Position numbers and translations under genes: made by a program
Origin: Riptortus pedestris
Lineage: Eukaryota; Arthropoda; Insecta; Hemiptera; Alydidae
NCBI GenBank assembly: GCA_019009955.1
Contig: CM032230.1
Coordinates: forward strand, 104,630,001-104,694,000
Length of the DNA: 64,000 nucleotides
Direction: 5' to 3'
Part shown: positions 33,110 to 45,080 of the stretch, in pieces
Position numbering within the stretch: the stretch's first letter is position 1
Layout of the letters: each line of letters begins with the position of its first letter
The notes under the pieces: generated by a model
Told to the model about the DNA's origin: nothing
Databases searched by the model: none
The model's input: only the letters and a program-made list of their open reading frames with translations

Positions 33110-33601
33110 CTGTTAACGCTCTAGCGGTCGCAATTTTCGTTTGATCGTTACCAAACTTCGTATTTAAGCGTTTTACGTAAAAAGAAAGATCAAGTTCGTT
33201 AATGGCTGAAATCGGACCAGTAGGAGGGAGGGGGGGTTTAGAGGGGGGATTTTTGAAAATTCGAAATATTTCCAATATTATGCGTCGATACGAAATATTG
33301 TATAGAATCAATCTTATTGCAAATTAAATATACTATAAATATTGTTCTATACATTTATTTTGTATCTTGAATATTAGCCGAGATATTTGCATTTGTATCC
33401 ATGTGTGTGGTCGGCAGATGTCGGCTATGTTCGGCCTTTCCGCCGAGAGCTCTGGTGGCCGTTTCTGTAACTATTAGTCCCTCGTGAATAGGTTTAGAGG
33501 TTACTTACTACTACAGCTGTTATTAGGCAGATTTCTCTATTGTAAAACTTCACGTGGGAAATCTGCTTAGTTTACGCAGCCCCTGCGTGACGGACTTTTT
33601 G
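32935..33601 (+). mobile_element. Helentron-like element, copy 16 (forward)
   Basis: Full-length and well preserved: TTTTAGCAGATTTCCCTTAAGGG start, (TA)n at 33061-33106, G-run, core, and a perfect hairpin end 'acgcagcccctgcgtgacggactttt'. Confidence 0.9.
33061..33106. repeat. (TA)n microsatellite in Helentron copy 16
   Basis: About 22 TA units at the family's standard position. Confidence 0.95.
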
Positions 33602-34210
33602 ACCTTCTGCTCAAAACCCTGAAGGGAAAATTAAATCATAAAACATGTCATTTTAACGAACTCAAGCGTAGATTCATCCAACATCTAGCAGGCCATTCTA
33701 GAAACTCTCCTGGATGAAATGGACTTAAAAATAAAAACAAAATAAATATAAAAGTTGATGAGACATCTAGGAATCATGAACTTAAGGAGAGTCTGATTTA
33801 AAATTATTATTCATCTATAATGAAAATATATAAATAGGGGAAGTTAAAAAAATAAATTTAAAATTTTCTTAATATCTGTCCAAATAAGTTTTCTCTCCTA
33901 GTTAATTGTTTAGTTTATTAAATCAGCCTCCAATTGGTATCTTCTTGAAATACCATCTTACTTTTTGTGATGGTTCCTCTTCATTTCTTTAATAAATCCT
34001 AAAATAAGCGCACGAGTTAACAATGTCCAGCTCTCTCCCCCTATTGCTGTACATCTCCAACAAATACAATTTATTTTAAAACTTCATGCTAAATATTATA
34101 TATACATCTAGAAATCATGGAGTGTCTGATTTAAATTCATTAATCGTATATAATGTGAATATTTAAATATATAAATAGGGTAAGTTACATTCAGGTCTTC
34201 TTATACAGTA
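33602..34210. other. intergenic, nothing recognised
   Basis: AT-rich. Two diverged copies of 'taaatagggtaagtta' (near 33830 and 34175) hint at an old local duplication. Confidence 0.45.
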
Positions 34211-34821
34211 CTAGTTCAGGTACCCGGCGTCGTCCGGGAAGTCATTTGAGGCTGAAGAATGATGGTATTTTCAATTCAATGCTTAAGATTTACACCCGAG
34301 TCCGGTGTGCTTGGGATATGTTAATAATAAAAGTATTTGTTATGTACTTTATTATTTTATAATACCATATTATTAGATATTATCTTTTCTTATATATAAC
34401 ATAATCATAGATTATCATATTATTATAGTCAAAAATACTGAGTTTCGTTGATTTCGATTTAGTTGATTTCGTGTCCTATAACATTGTTGACCCCTTCCAT
34501 AGTTTTTCGTGTATACCTTATTCATACTTCGGTTTACGACAAAAAAGTATATTACAAAAGTTACTCTAAATAACAAAATAAACAAATTTTGTTATGTACA
34601 TATTTGCCGAAAAACCAATAGTAGACGAAATATCGCTATTTTTAATTTCAGGCCTCCCTTATAACCCCCACTCTTGTTCTTCGTCTCAGAGAATATTAAT
34701 ACAGCCAGAAACCTAACCTGTTTTAGTAGTAATATACATACCGAGATTCATAAAATTAGGTTCACCCGTTTACGTTTCTATAAAGGCCATACAAACAAAA
34801 ATTCATTTTTATACATAGAGA
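34211..34821 (-). mobile_element. Helitron copy H2 (reverse, non-autonomous)
   Basis: On the minus strand it starts TCTCTATGTATAAAAATGAAT after A and ends CTAG before T, with a hairpin (CCCGG...CCGGG) just inside. It has one unit of the 'gggggttataagggagg' block. It lies just downstream of gene 5. Confidence 0.8.
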
Positions 34822-35093
34822 TTCCTTGAAATGGTGTTTTTTTTTCTTGTTTTGTTTTTTTAAATTGAGACATTAATATAATAGTTATGGTTTTGAGAAA
34901 ACATAATGGAGGGTTCAGATTCTAGTTTATTGTGTTTTTTAAAATCCCATTGGCATTTGGAGGCATTCTTCTAATACTAGTTAATGTGAGATCTTTGGTT
35001 CGTTTTACACATAGAAACTTAGACTGTTAATAGGTATATTTCGATTTACATGGTTTGGAAATTAGTAAGCCATTGACTTCTTTAAATGCCCGC

Positions 35094-35099
35094 TTTATT
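35094..35099 (-). promoter_or_regulatory. polyadenylation signal of gene 5
   Basis: AATAAA overlapping the exon 3 stop codon TAA. Confidence 0.65.
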
Positions 35100-35933
35100 T
35101 CTCCGCTTCACGTTCTGTTTCGCGCAAGTTCCATCCCTCCGTTGCTAGTTGACCAGCTACAGCCCTAAAAACAGAGTGGTGTTTTAGTAGTGAAATTAAA
35201 ATATGGCTTTCCTTTTTACTGGGGCATATGGTATATAATACCTGAATAGTCCGTCAGAGGACTGTTTGCAGCAGTAGTTCATGCCAGTTGCTCGACAACA
35301 CGATGACCCGAAGGTGCAGCACAGCCCGGCCGCGAAGTCACAACAGTATGTGCCGCCTCCGCAAGTCCTTCTGCTCCCGCAGTATGCTGTTTTGACAGCA
35401 TTAATATTAGTATTAATATATTAATATTAGTATTAATATATTAGCATTAATATGGTACAATCCAAATATATAAAGTCCGTCACGCAGGGGCTGCGTAAAC
35501 TACAAAGATTTTCAACTTGCGTCACGTATTTACATTTTTCTCAAAATGTGAACAATATTTGGTATTTAAGCTTCAAATAAAATACTTCAGTATACTGTTA
35601 ATAAGATATGAGGAGGAGTGGGGGTTTACTGAAGGCCGTAAACTAAATACTGCCAATATCTCGCTTAATAATCAAGATAGTGAAAATACACATATGACAT
35701 CATTTATAGAACATTTAATACGCTATAATATTTATTTTATACACTTTTTCGATCGGACGTATAATAACGGAGATATATCGAATTTTCGAAATTCCCCCAT
35801 TAACCTTCCTCCCTCCACCTGATTTCAGCTGTTAACGAACTTGATCTATATTTTTACATAAAACGTTTAAATATCGAGTTTGGTAATGATCAAACAAAAA
35901 TTACGACCGCTAGAGGTCTAGCAGAGAAGTATA

Positions 35934-36014
<81 letters not shown>

Positions 36015-38738
36015 AATGAATGCAAATTACTTTAAAACTTCACTCTTAATATAATATCATATCTTCAAGAGGCAAAACTACTTTTTATTTTAGTAACGTA
36101 TTGAGGAAGAATCATTTGAATTTGATCAAGAATATTGTCGAGTTCAGATTATGTATATATTTTTTTTCTACTTGGTTGAATAAAAGGATTCAAGAATTAG
36201 GCAAGTTACTGATAATTTTGTATTTTTATTTTTAAACGTTTCATTGTTTAGTTTGTAAGTTGTGATAATAGAAACTTGAATTATTTTACTATTCGAAATT
36301 TCCAGAAAAATGTTCCTACTTCTTTTAAAAATTATTTAATCGTTACGAAACTCGATATTTAACCATTTTATGTAAAAAGGCAGATCAAGTTCGTTAATGG
36401 CTGAAATCGGACCAGAAGGAGGGGGGGGGGGTTTGGGAGGGGATTTTCGAAAATTCGAAATATTTCCGTTATCGGATCGATAAATTGTTTTGAACCAATC
36501 GTATTGCAAATTAACTTTACTACAAATATTGTTATATACATTTATTCTCAATCCTGAATATTAACCGAGATATTTGCATTTTTATTAAGTGTGTGGGACA
36601 TGTGGTCGGGTATTGTTCAGATTAGTTCGGCCGTTTCCGTAACTGTTCGGCTCTGATGGAAGCTTCTTCTTACCTTACCTGTCGTTTCAGTTTTTATTTT
36701 GTGAGATTTATGCTAATACGTTCTGTTCATGCCCCCCCCCTTCTTCTTTAATTCTTGGGCAACTAAAATTTGAGTTATTAAAATATAAATTATTCTTACA
36801 ATTCAGAAGTCGTTTCCGTTGGGAATTTATTAAAATTAACTTAAAAGATTTCTCATTACCGTTTGTATTTAATCGCGGTAGTGTTGTGTTACCAGCATGC
36901 AGATTTCTTTATTGTAAAACTTCACATGGAAAATCTGATTAGTTTACGCGTGACGGACTTTTTTATAGCGTTTTCGAATATACTTTACCCATATATATAT
37001 ATATATATATAAAATTGTAACCTCTGTCTGTACATTGATTTTTTTCGCGAAATTTCACGATAACTTTTCGTTTCACATGTCATAGACACCATAACTGCAT
37101 TTTGTTTCTTTCGTGTATGTTTGTTTGTTTGTTTGTTTGTTTGTTTGTTTGTTACCTTTACACGCATAAATGGCTGAACCGAATTTTATGAAACTTGGTA
37201 TGTATATTACTACTAGCCCAACTTAAGCTATATTAATATTCTCTGAGACCAACTGGAGTGGGGGTTATAAGGGAGGGCAGAAATAAAAAATAGCGATATT
37301 TCGTTTCCTATTGGTTTTTCGGCAAATACGCACATAACAAAAGTTGTTTATTTTGTTATTTAGAGTAACTTTTGTCATATACACTTTCGTCATACACCGA
37401 AGTATAAATGCGTTATACGCTAAGAATTATAGCGGGAGGCAACAATTTTATTTGGCACAAAACACTCAACCGAACTAAGTACAAACTCGGTATATCTATT
37501 AGCACTAACTTTTTCTTTATAATACGCCATACTAACATTTCTAGGGACGGGCAGGAGTGGGGGTTGTAAGGGAGGCCTGAAATTAAAAATAGCGATATTT
37601 CGTTTCCTATTGGTTTTTCGGCAAATACGCACATAACAAAAGTTATTTATTTTGTTATTTAGAGTAACAATTGTTATATACACTTTTTTCGTATACCGAA
37701 TTATAAACGAGATATACGATAAAATCTATAGCGGAAGTGAACAATTTTATTTGGGACAATAGACCCAACCGAAATAAATAAAACTCCGTATGTCGATTAG
37801 CACTAACGCTTTCATTATAACAAACCATATCAACATTTCTAGGCATGGGCAGGAGTGGGGGTTATAAGGGAAGCCTGAAATTAAATATAGCGATTATAAA
37901 CGGCTGAACCGAATTTTATGAAACTTGGTATGTATATTACTACTAGCCCAACTTAGACTTTAGGCTATATTAATATTCTCTAAGACGAACAGGAGTGGGG
38001 GTTATAAGGGAGGCCTGAAATTAAAAATAGCGATATTTCGTTTCCTATTGATTTTTCAGCAAATATGCACATAACAAAAGTTATTTATTTTGTAATTTAG
38101 AGTAACTTTTGTTATATGTACTTTTGCCGTACACGGAAGTATAAATGCGTTATACGCTAAAAATTATAGCGGGAGGCAACAATTTTATTTGGTACAAAAG
38201 ACTGACCGAACTAAACCAAACTCGGTATGCGAGTTAATACTAACGATGTCCTTATAATAAGCCATACTAACATTTCTAGGGACGGGCAGGAGTGGGGGTT
38301 ATAAGGGAGGTCTGAAATTAAAAATAGTGATATTTCGTTTCCTATTGGGGTTTCGGCAAATATGGCACATAACAAAAGTTGTTTATTTTGTTATTTAGAG
38401 AATTTTGTTATTTACAATATCGTCGTATACCGAAGTATACGCTAAAAATTATAGCGGAAGTGAACAATTTTATTCAAAAGACTGTGTATTAGCACTAACG
38501 CCATCCTTATAATAAGCCATACTAACATTTCTAGGAACGGGCAGGAGTGGGGTTATATGGGAGGACAGTGAAGTTTACAAATTTTATTATTAACAAATCC
38601 ACAGAAACGACGGGTGTTAACCCTAAACACTGGGACGGGTAAATGTCAAAATATTGTGCAAAGTAAAGCCTTGCCAAAAAAATACCACCAACATTCAGCC
38701 TCAAATGAATTCCCGGGCGAAGCCGGGTATCTGAGCTA

Positions 38739-38791
<53 letters not shown>

Positions 38792-38964
38792 TTATATTAT
38801 ATAACAAATATTAATCAAAATATGATCTCTTTTTTTCCATTCATTCAAAATTATAAAATAAATTGTACTCCTGCTCGACTGTACTTACTGCCTAATGCAT
38901 CCTCAGAGCTAACTACTAAAAAAGTGCAAACCACTAAAAACAAGAAGACAGGGAACTTCGACAT
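35095..38964 (-). CDS. secreted cysteine-rich peptide, gene 5 (three exons)
   Basis: Exon 1 (38964-38889) encodes 25 residues with a hydrophobic core (FPVFLFLVVCTFLVV) and donor A|GTAAGT. Exon 2 (35386-35242), after acceptor 'caaaacAG', encodes C-x5-C-x5-CC-x6-CC-x5-CC-x7-CC, with CCT in place of the usual CCP. It leaves in phase 2 at AG|GTATTA, a weak donor. Exon 3 (35164-35095), after 'ctgtttttAG', encodes a 22-residue tail rich in Glu and Arg, ending TAA within AATAAA. The exon 3 frame is open exactly in the incoming phase and is GC-richer than the flanks, which supports it. Read without splicing, the frame would stop after 17 more codons. Predicted precursor 96 residues. Intron 1 (3.5 kb) contains two Helentron copies and a Helitron. 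Confidence 0.82.
35395..35450. repeat. short AT tandem repeat (TATTAATATTAG-like)
   Basis: A few copies of 'attaatattagtattaatatt' just inside intron 1 of gene 5. Confidence 0.7.
35474..35937 (-). mobile_element. Helentron-like element, copy 17 (reverse, truncated)
   Basis: Starts GTCCGTCACGCAGGGGCTGCG and runs through the core to 'gagaagtatataaat'. There the usual TA tract is replaced by a long CT tract and the AGCAG terminus is lost. Confidence 0.75.
35938..36011. repeat. (CT)n microsatellite
   Basis: About 37 CT units at the position where other copies carry (TA)n. Confidence 0.95.
36330..36964 (+). mobile_element. Helentron-like element, copy 18, 5'-truncated
   Basis: Begins 'ttaatcgttacgaaactcgatattt', has a G-run near 36425, the core, and part of the long-subfamily 3' region. 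It ends 'gtttacgcgtgacggactttttt', with the hairpin loop deleted. Confidence 0.75.
36986..38739 (+). mobile_element. Helitron copy H3 with internal tandem units
   Basis: The 3' end is canonical: hairpin CCCGGGCGAAGCCGGG, then CTAG before T. The 5' end is blurred by TA and TTTG tracts. The interior has about six units of ~297 bases, each carrying a 'ggagtgggggttataaggga' block (near 37257, 37554, 37853, 37988, 38287, 38543). The head block 'ggctgaaccgaattttatg' recurs at 37905 out of register, a sign of unequal exchange. No helicase gene. Confidence 0.75.
37118..37153. repeat. (TTTG)n microsatellite
   Basis: About nine TTTG units inside Helitron H3. Confidence 0.9.
38740..38789. repeat. (TA)n microsatellite abutting a Helitron end
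   Basis: TA tract starting at the first base after CTAG of H3, as also seen after H4. Confidence 0.95.
38889..38964 (-). other. first coding exon of gene 5 (signal peptide)
   Basis: 25 codons plus one base, donor GTAAGT. Exon-level entry for gene 5. Confidence 0.82.
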
Positions 38965-39001
38965 GGTGTCTTGGTTTGGATGAAATATTTCTTGTTCCTT
39001 A

Positions 39002-39020
39002 ATATATATATGGCCTTATC
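39002..39020 (-). promoter_or_regulatory. GATAAG + TATA promoter of gene 5
   Basis: Minus strand GATAAG (39020-39015), GCC plus an A-start, then ATATATATA (39010-39002), about 40 bases upstream of the ATG. Confidence 0.6.
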
Positions 39021-39918
39021 ATTGATTTGTATAATCCTTGGCAATTAAATAAACGTTAAAATTGTCTATATTTCTAATAATAAAAAGGAAGATTTATGAT
39101 TTAATTATATCCCTTTTTTTTTAATCAGCCGCCAGAATTTAATTAGTATTCTTCAAACTCACATTGAATAAATTGTTGTAACTTGTTGACAGTCGTGAAC
39201 TTCGAACTTTGTTATTTGCGCGTTTTAACTGAATATGTTATGTCACCTGAACAATCCTGTTATTTTCCTTAACAATTTTATGTAGTCAATGTTGCTAATT
39301 AATTTTTGATCAATTAAGAAATAATTAATAAAACAGAGCAGCAATTGAAGAAAATGTTTATATACATTGAAGTAGTTATTCCTGTATTTGCATTAGCTGT
39401 CTATTTTGATTATTCCAATTTCTTCTTCAAATTATAATGATAATTGAAATTGTCTGATAAAAATAAAAAATGTTTTGTTTTATTTTGTTTAAGTACTTAA
39501 AAAATAAATTATGGGTGAAAACAAAATCAGTTTAAGAAGCCTATAAATTCGCAAACATAGTACTTGCATTTCTCGTTAACTGTATGTGGTAACAATTTTT
39601 TTCCCTTATTGTTAAGGAAAGGCATATAATCTACTGATTGGTTAAGTTAAAACTGGATATTACGATTCTGTCTTGTGTTTGTTGATCCACTGTTAATAAA
39701 TACTTGAAATAATTAAAGTAGAAGCCCATTCATGTGATTTATTCTGGTTACCCATTATGGTACCTTTCGTTATAGATATATTTGAATTATTTATTATAGT
39801 CAATCATATTTGATGTTTTCGAAGTGATTTAGATTTGGTCTGAAGCTTTCATTAGACTTTTAGTTCGACTTACCTCATTTAGAACTTTCACTTTTGATTT
39901 TTTTTTCTAAGATTTATC
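39021..39918. other. spacer upstream of gene 5, nothing recognised
   Basis: AT-rich, no family repeats until 39919. Confidence 0.5.
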
Positions 39919-40436
39919 TTTTAGCAGATTTCCCTAAGGGGTTTTCGGCCTTCAGCGAACCACCACTTCTATTCATGTTACATAAACAATACTCGGTTAT
40001 GTAATAAGCCACGTTGTTCGAAGCTTAAATACCAAATATTGTTTTCAAGAGACGTTTATTATACCAGATACATGCAAATATGTTCTGGTGACCCCTTCTT
40101 AAGTTTTAGGACTACTTAAATTTGATTGATTGAGGAAAACATTATTCTGATTCATTATAAATTACAGTACTAGATATAGTAAATAGTTTTCAATAAAATT
40201 AATACGTTATATTCAGATATATTACAGTAATTGTTTTTCTTTTCGGTAAGAAGTTGGCAGACCTGTTTGTTTACATTTCAGATGCTTTCCCCGTGAGGTT
40301 TCTTATTATCGTTTGTATTTATTCACTAATTATTCATGGTGGTGTTGTGATACCGGTTTGTAGATATATCTTATATTTAACTTCACGCGGGAAATCTGCT
40401 TAGTTTACGCAGCCCGTGCATGAGGGACTTTTTTAT
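39919..40436 (+). mobile_element. Helentron-like element, copy 19, internally deleted
   Basis: TTTTAGCAGATTTCCCTAAGGGG is joined directly to the long-subfamily 3' region ('ttcggccttcagcgaaccacc'). The microsatellite, G-run and core are missing. It ends 'gggaaatctgcttagtttacgcagcccgtgcatgagggactttttt'. Confidence 0.8.
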
Positions 40437-41660
40437 TTTTTTCTTCTGATCATGATTCTGTTGCTTAATACTGATTATATTTTCTTTTGGAAAGTCTACA
40501 ACTCTATTCACTTACAAAGAGATACTTCCAAGGAATGCCTCGGCTATAGTTTTTTAAGTAAATTATTTATGCTTTTGTATAAAATTTTATTCATTTTATA
40601 AAAGAGAATTGTATTAAGTCTGTTAATATAACATCAGATCTTTATTTTCTTAGTTATGGTAAGTTATTTGAGGGCAAACGTTTTAATTGTACTCGCATGT
40701 TGTAGCTATAGATACTTAATATTTAGCCGTTTTCAGGATGCATCATATTAGCTCCCTTATTCCTTGGATAATATGTTTGCAGGAACAATGGCGCACCTGT
40801 AATTATCTGTGCTGAATTATTTACCATCGAACAATATTAACATTTTTGTGCCCATCCTTGAAAACTTGTTGTAATCCACTGTTTTCAGAATTTTCCGTTC
40901 TTAGATGTAATAGCCCCTTGGGAAATCTTGAAAACTATATTCTTGTAAATAATTAATAGTGAACGGCCATCTTCCAGATGTGAGTTGCTTATATTTGGGT
41001 TCCGAAAGCACTAGGAAATAATCTGAAACATAAAAAAAACAAAAAAAAACTTATTTTTAGTTGTATATTCCATTATAATATTTTATATACATCTTTTTTT
41101 TTTTTCATTTATGTAACGTAATTTACTCATTGTGGATTTAATACTAATATTAATTTTTCTTAACGTCCATTTTTTGCTACTAAGACCAATTAGGAAATGT
41201 TGCATTTAATATCAACTTTACGGGTTGGATTTAATTTCAGCTTTCAGTATTATAATGAAGAATTAATGACTGCAATAAAGTTCAGTTCGTAAGTTCTCAT
41301 CAGGAAATGTCGGAAGGATTGAAGGATTTTTAGTGGTCTTATTCTTTTAGATGGTTCGAACAGCTCATAGCACCTTGGGAGAATTCATTGGTTTTCAGTT
41401 TTATTATTGCTTTCATTTCATTATAAAACAAAAAATTGTCATTCGTATGTAAAAGAAATACGTCTTGTTAACTTCAGAAGCTGCAGATAACATAAAAGAA
41501 ATTTGTTAATTTACAGACATATTTGGTACTTTCTCGATCTCTCTCGTGGCGTTTTTAGCCATGTAAATAGATGAATAGATTTTTAGCCTCTCCCTTGATA
41601 TACCTTGTGTTTTTGCCATTGCCAAGGTTTATGCCATAGGGCACTACCATTCACGAAGTT
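40437..41660. other. spacer between genes 5 and 6, nothing recognised
   Basis: AT-rich. No supported features. Confidence 0.5.
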
Positions 41661-41661
41661 A

Positions 41662-41975
41662 CTAGTCCAGTATAACAGGACAATTCTGTTTTTCACCATT
41701 TTTTACAACTTGATATATGATTGGCAACATTCTTTGAGTTCCTGAAACTGGAGGCTGACTCGACAAGGGTTCTAAAATATGACCCTTCCACACCTCACAG
41801 AATGTTTTGTAAAATCGTAGATAGGAATGTGCAAATAAAGAATTGTATTTGTGTGTTGGAACATCTTGAATAAAACTTGTCATACATTTGATTGGAGTAT
41901 TTTTCCCGGGATATTTATAGTTTTCTTGAACCATATTATTGGTACTTCTACCAAATATACTGGAATTATTTTACC
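41662..41975 (-). other. open frame in phase with gene 6 beyond its stop codon
   Basis: After the TAA that closes gene 6 exon 2, the same frame stays open for about 102 codons to a TAG at 41662-41664. Within it is a 90-codon frame starting with Met at 41934. It has no similarity to the exon 3 tails of the siblings and no domain I recognise. It could be chance, a decayed exon or an insertion that replaced exon 3. Confidence 0.25.
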
Positions 41976-43893
41976 TTGTTAAGCGTTCCCAGGAAGCCGG
42001 GCAGCAGTAGTTCCGAGGTTTAACGCGGCAGCACGAGCTTTTGTTGGGACAGCACACACCCCCTGGGAAGTCACAGCAATAGCTTCCTTTGGCGCATTCC
42101 GGCTTCCATCCGCACCAAGCTATTCACACAACACACAAAAAGTATCATAGAAAATAGGATCAGGAGATGGGTCTCTTCCATTATCCTTCCTTACCATACT
42201 ACTATGTAGAAATGAAAACCATAATCTAAAAGGAATTTTAAAAAAACAATCAAATAAGTTGACCATGCATTCGGAGAGCCAAAAATAAAATAATTAAAAT
42301 CCTTTAAAATTTTTTAGGTTAGAGGGATTACTAAAGCTTATTAACTTCATAGGGGCGTGCTAAAAATTACATAAGCTACCAAAAAAAAAAAAAGGCGAAT
42401 ATTTGTAGTAAAAACAATAATAATAAATACTAAGGAACATCTTTCTCATATGCAATCTCTAAGAAACCCCCCTGTGAAATTAAATAATTGGCAAACCGTT
42501 TTCGGATGATTGAAGTAAGCTGTTAATATGAATGTTGTTTATTTATTTTTTTCCAAGTACTCATCATAGTTTTAGGCAGTCTTATTATTAATTTATGAAC
42601 TCATACAGTAATTTGTAAATTAAAGTTTGATTTTTTTTCATTAGGTAACTTATTGACTACAAGCATGACGACAATCAACAATTTCCTGTAATGATTTTGC
42701 CAAAATATATAAATTTTATTATAGTAGTACGTTCGGTTAAGTTTATGCTAGAAAAGAAACAAACTACTTGAAATCCATTTATTTCGTTTTGGGGGGTTGA
42801 ATTTGGTTCATTTCTGATCCTCTTTCATTCAGACAATTTTCTACATATTTTATATCCTTCTAATACACTTTTACTACTTTCTGGTTCCGCCCCTTATTTA
42901 TTTTTATTGATACTCTTTATATTATTCTTATTTCTTTTAAGTTGAATTGTATCTTTAATGCCTACGATTTTTTATTGTCTCATGATTCTAAAATTTATTT
43001 TTGGGTTACGAAGTTCTAAATAAAAAACTTTTTGGTTTGGTATTACAAAGATAATAAAATTATGCCCATTATATATTATTAACTCACTTTTTAATACATT
43101 CAACCAATTTTTTTATAAGTGCCACCAAAAACCAATTATTGAATTTGCTCGGACACGTGTCTCCAAGCATCAAGCACATGTGATACCTGGCAAATCTCAT
43201 GGCACTGATAGATATCATAGATATAGTCAATTATGCTGCTAAAGTTAATGAGAGTGTTAATCCTGGAATTTGAAATTCGTTTTGTAATGAAGTACGGCAT
43301 GTTACCACAAAGCCTCACTATATATATATAAATTAGCAGAATTTGTTTCTTTAATTCTGTTTTGGCTTCACATTAGAATGAACAGATTCTCTTTAACATA
43401 ACCGCGGGCTTTAAATACAACTAGCAGTTCATTAAATTTTGAATGACTGTGTCGAACAGGTGGTTATTACTCTTCTCTCTTGTTCCCACCTCCCATCAGC
43501 TGTCAAGTTTGGTTAATAATTTTTTGGAAAATATTTTTTCACAAACGCATGTCTGCTAGGAACTCTTTTTATTTCCTTACTCACTATACCAAATATCATA
43601 TCTTAGGCAAATGGCAGAATTAAACGCTCTTCAAGACAATTTTTACTTAATTCTTAATATCATGGTTCTATATGAATTGTTTTAAGTATAAACAAATCCA
43701 ATGGAATTTCTTACTTGGTCTATAAATTTGTATCAGAGCTTTTAGTTTACTGAAAAGCACTATGAAATCAGTATAATTATTCCAATATCAAAATTAATAT
43801 CTCTTATCTAAACTTACTTCCAAGACTTGTTTCTGCTTCAGAAGCGAACGCAGAAAGAGCGAGCACGGAAATTAAAACCGGAACCACCAACAT
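41971..43893 (-). CDS. secreted cysteine-rich peptide, gene 6
   Basis: Exon 1 (43893-43818) encodes 25 residues, hydrophobic (LVVPVLISVLALSAFA) then acidic, with donor A|GTAAGT. Exon 2 (42119 down to 41971), after acceptor 'tgtgaatAG', encodes C-x5-C-x5-CC-x6-CC-P-x4-CC-x7-CC, ten cysteines. It ends R-TAA. A donor AG|GTAAAA overlaps that stop, at the same exon length (145 nt) and phase (2) as gene 5. A third exon is therefore likely, but none of the downstream acceptors has a good pyrimidine tract at the expected ~78-nt distance. If the TAA is used the precursor is 74 residues. Intron 1 is 1.7 kb and has no Helentron copy. Confidence 0.78.
42130..43800. other. intron 1 of gene 6, nothing recognised
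   Basis: AT-rich. A 60-codon minus-strand frame at 43136-43318 has no recognised domain or splice context. Confidence 0.45.
43818..43893 (-). other. first coding exon of gene 6 (signal peptide)
   Basis: 25 codons plus one base, donor GTAAGT. Exon-level entry for gene 6. Confidence 0.82.
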
Positions 43894-43930
43894 AATTGAA
43901 ATTTTTGTAATTTTTTTCCATACACTTCTG

Positions 43931-43947
43931 TATATATATACCTTATC
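43931..43947 (-). promoter_or_regulatory. GATAAG + TATA promoter of gene 6
   Basis: Minus strand GATAAG (43947-43942), one G, then TATATATATA (43940-43931), about 40 bases upstream of the ATG. Confidence 0.6.
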
Positions 43948-44059
43948 TTAGCAATGCAAATCTCTTTTAAGCACGGCGCTCTTAGGACTAGATCCTGATT
44001 GTAAAATTTATTTTTAGTTTAGTTTGATAAATTTTGTTTTGAATACTGATAAAAATAAA

Positions 44060-44496
44060 TTTAAAAAAAAAATTAGCTATCAAGAGGCAATAAAAGGAAT
44101 CGAGGTATTTTTACCGTGGTGCAGTTTCTGCACTAAACTAATGGATTCGACTTCATGGAATGCACTACAACTCGATATTTGCATCTGGGTTTTGAGATGT
44201 TTTATGTTGTGAAGGTCTCTATTTTGCTCTGAAATGTGTTGGTAGGTATACATATTAAGAAGGATCAAATTAATTATCAAGTTTATTTCAAGCTTACCAC
44301 CTCCCCTTCGTAACTAATAAACTGAATGTTGTGAAATTTATCCCTGAGTATTGATTTTGAGTTAACTATAAATCCAAATACCTTTGTACCCAAAGGATCT
44401 TTAATAGAAAAAACTTCAGAATCAGAACTTCATGATTGATGATGATGATTGAAGTGAAGGGATACTTTTCGTATTTAACTTACTCTCACAGAATAA

Positions 44497-44563
<67 letters not shown>

Positions 44564-45080
44564 CGTTTTTTTTTTTTTTTTTTTTTTTTTACGTGGTCTT
44601 CAATGAGAAAATAATGAAGGATATAAGTCTGCTGAACTAATCTTCACCATAAGTCATGATTTGAAGGCTACACCTCGTAGCAAATGTAAATTTGTAGGTG
44701 CTGAGCGTTTAATATTACCATATCTACCAAAATCCATTAAACGCTTAGTGTTTCAATGTATGCCTATGAGGCCAAGATCTTCTTCAATTCCTATGAACAA
44801 TTCCTTTCTTGAAATGAAATCCTAGTTCCTCATGTTTCAGAAATAATATCATTTTTATATTTACTAATAATATGGGGACTATTCTGAGATCAAGCATAAA
44901 TAAAATCTGTGGGGGAGACAACCTGTTGAATATTTTCCAAGTATATTTCTCTGTGGTTACAATTGAGTTGTGAGGGTTGTTCTTGAAAGTGCTCAGTGGT
45001 GAAGTAAGACTCCTTGTTTGAAGTATGAGACTTTTTTCGCTCTCTTGGTAGTTAACCTCAAGGATTTTAAACACCCTTGT
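44060..45080. other. possible decayed coding sequence, minus strand
   Basis: Minus-strand frames of 96 codons (45074-44784) and 66 codons (44280-44080) lie in the same region, on either side of a TA/T tract. Their composition is somewhat protein-like, but no motif is recognised. They could be remnants of a retroelement. Confidence 0.15.
44499..44592. repeat. (TA)n followed by poly-T
   Basis: About 30 TA units, a short 'catacg', then about 24 T. Confidence 0.95.

Noticed and set aside
35938..36011. CT tract as a CRISPR-like or regulatory repeat
   Set aside because: It is a plain dinucleotide microsatellite with no spacers, at the Helentron's usual microsatellite site.
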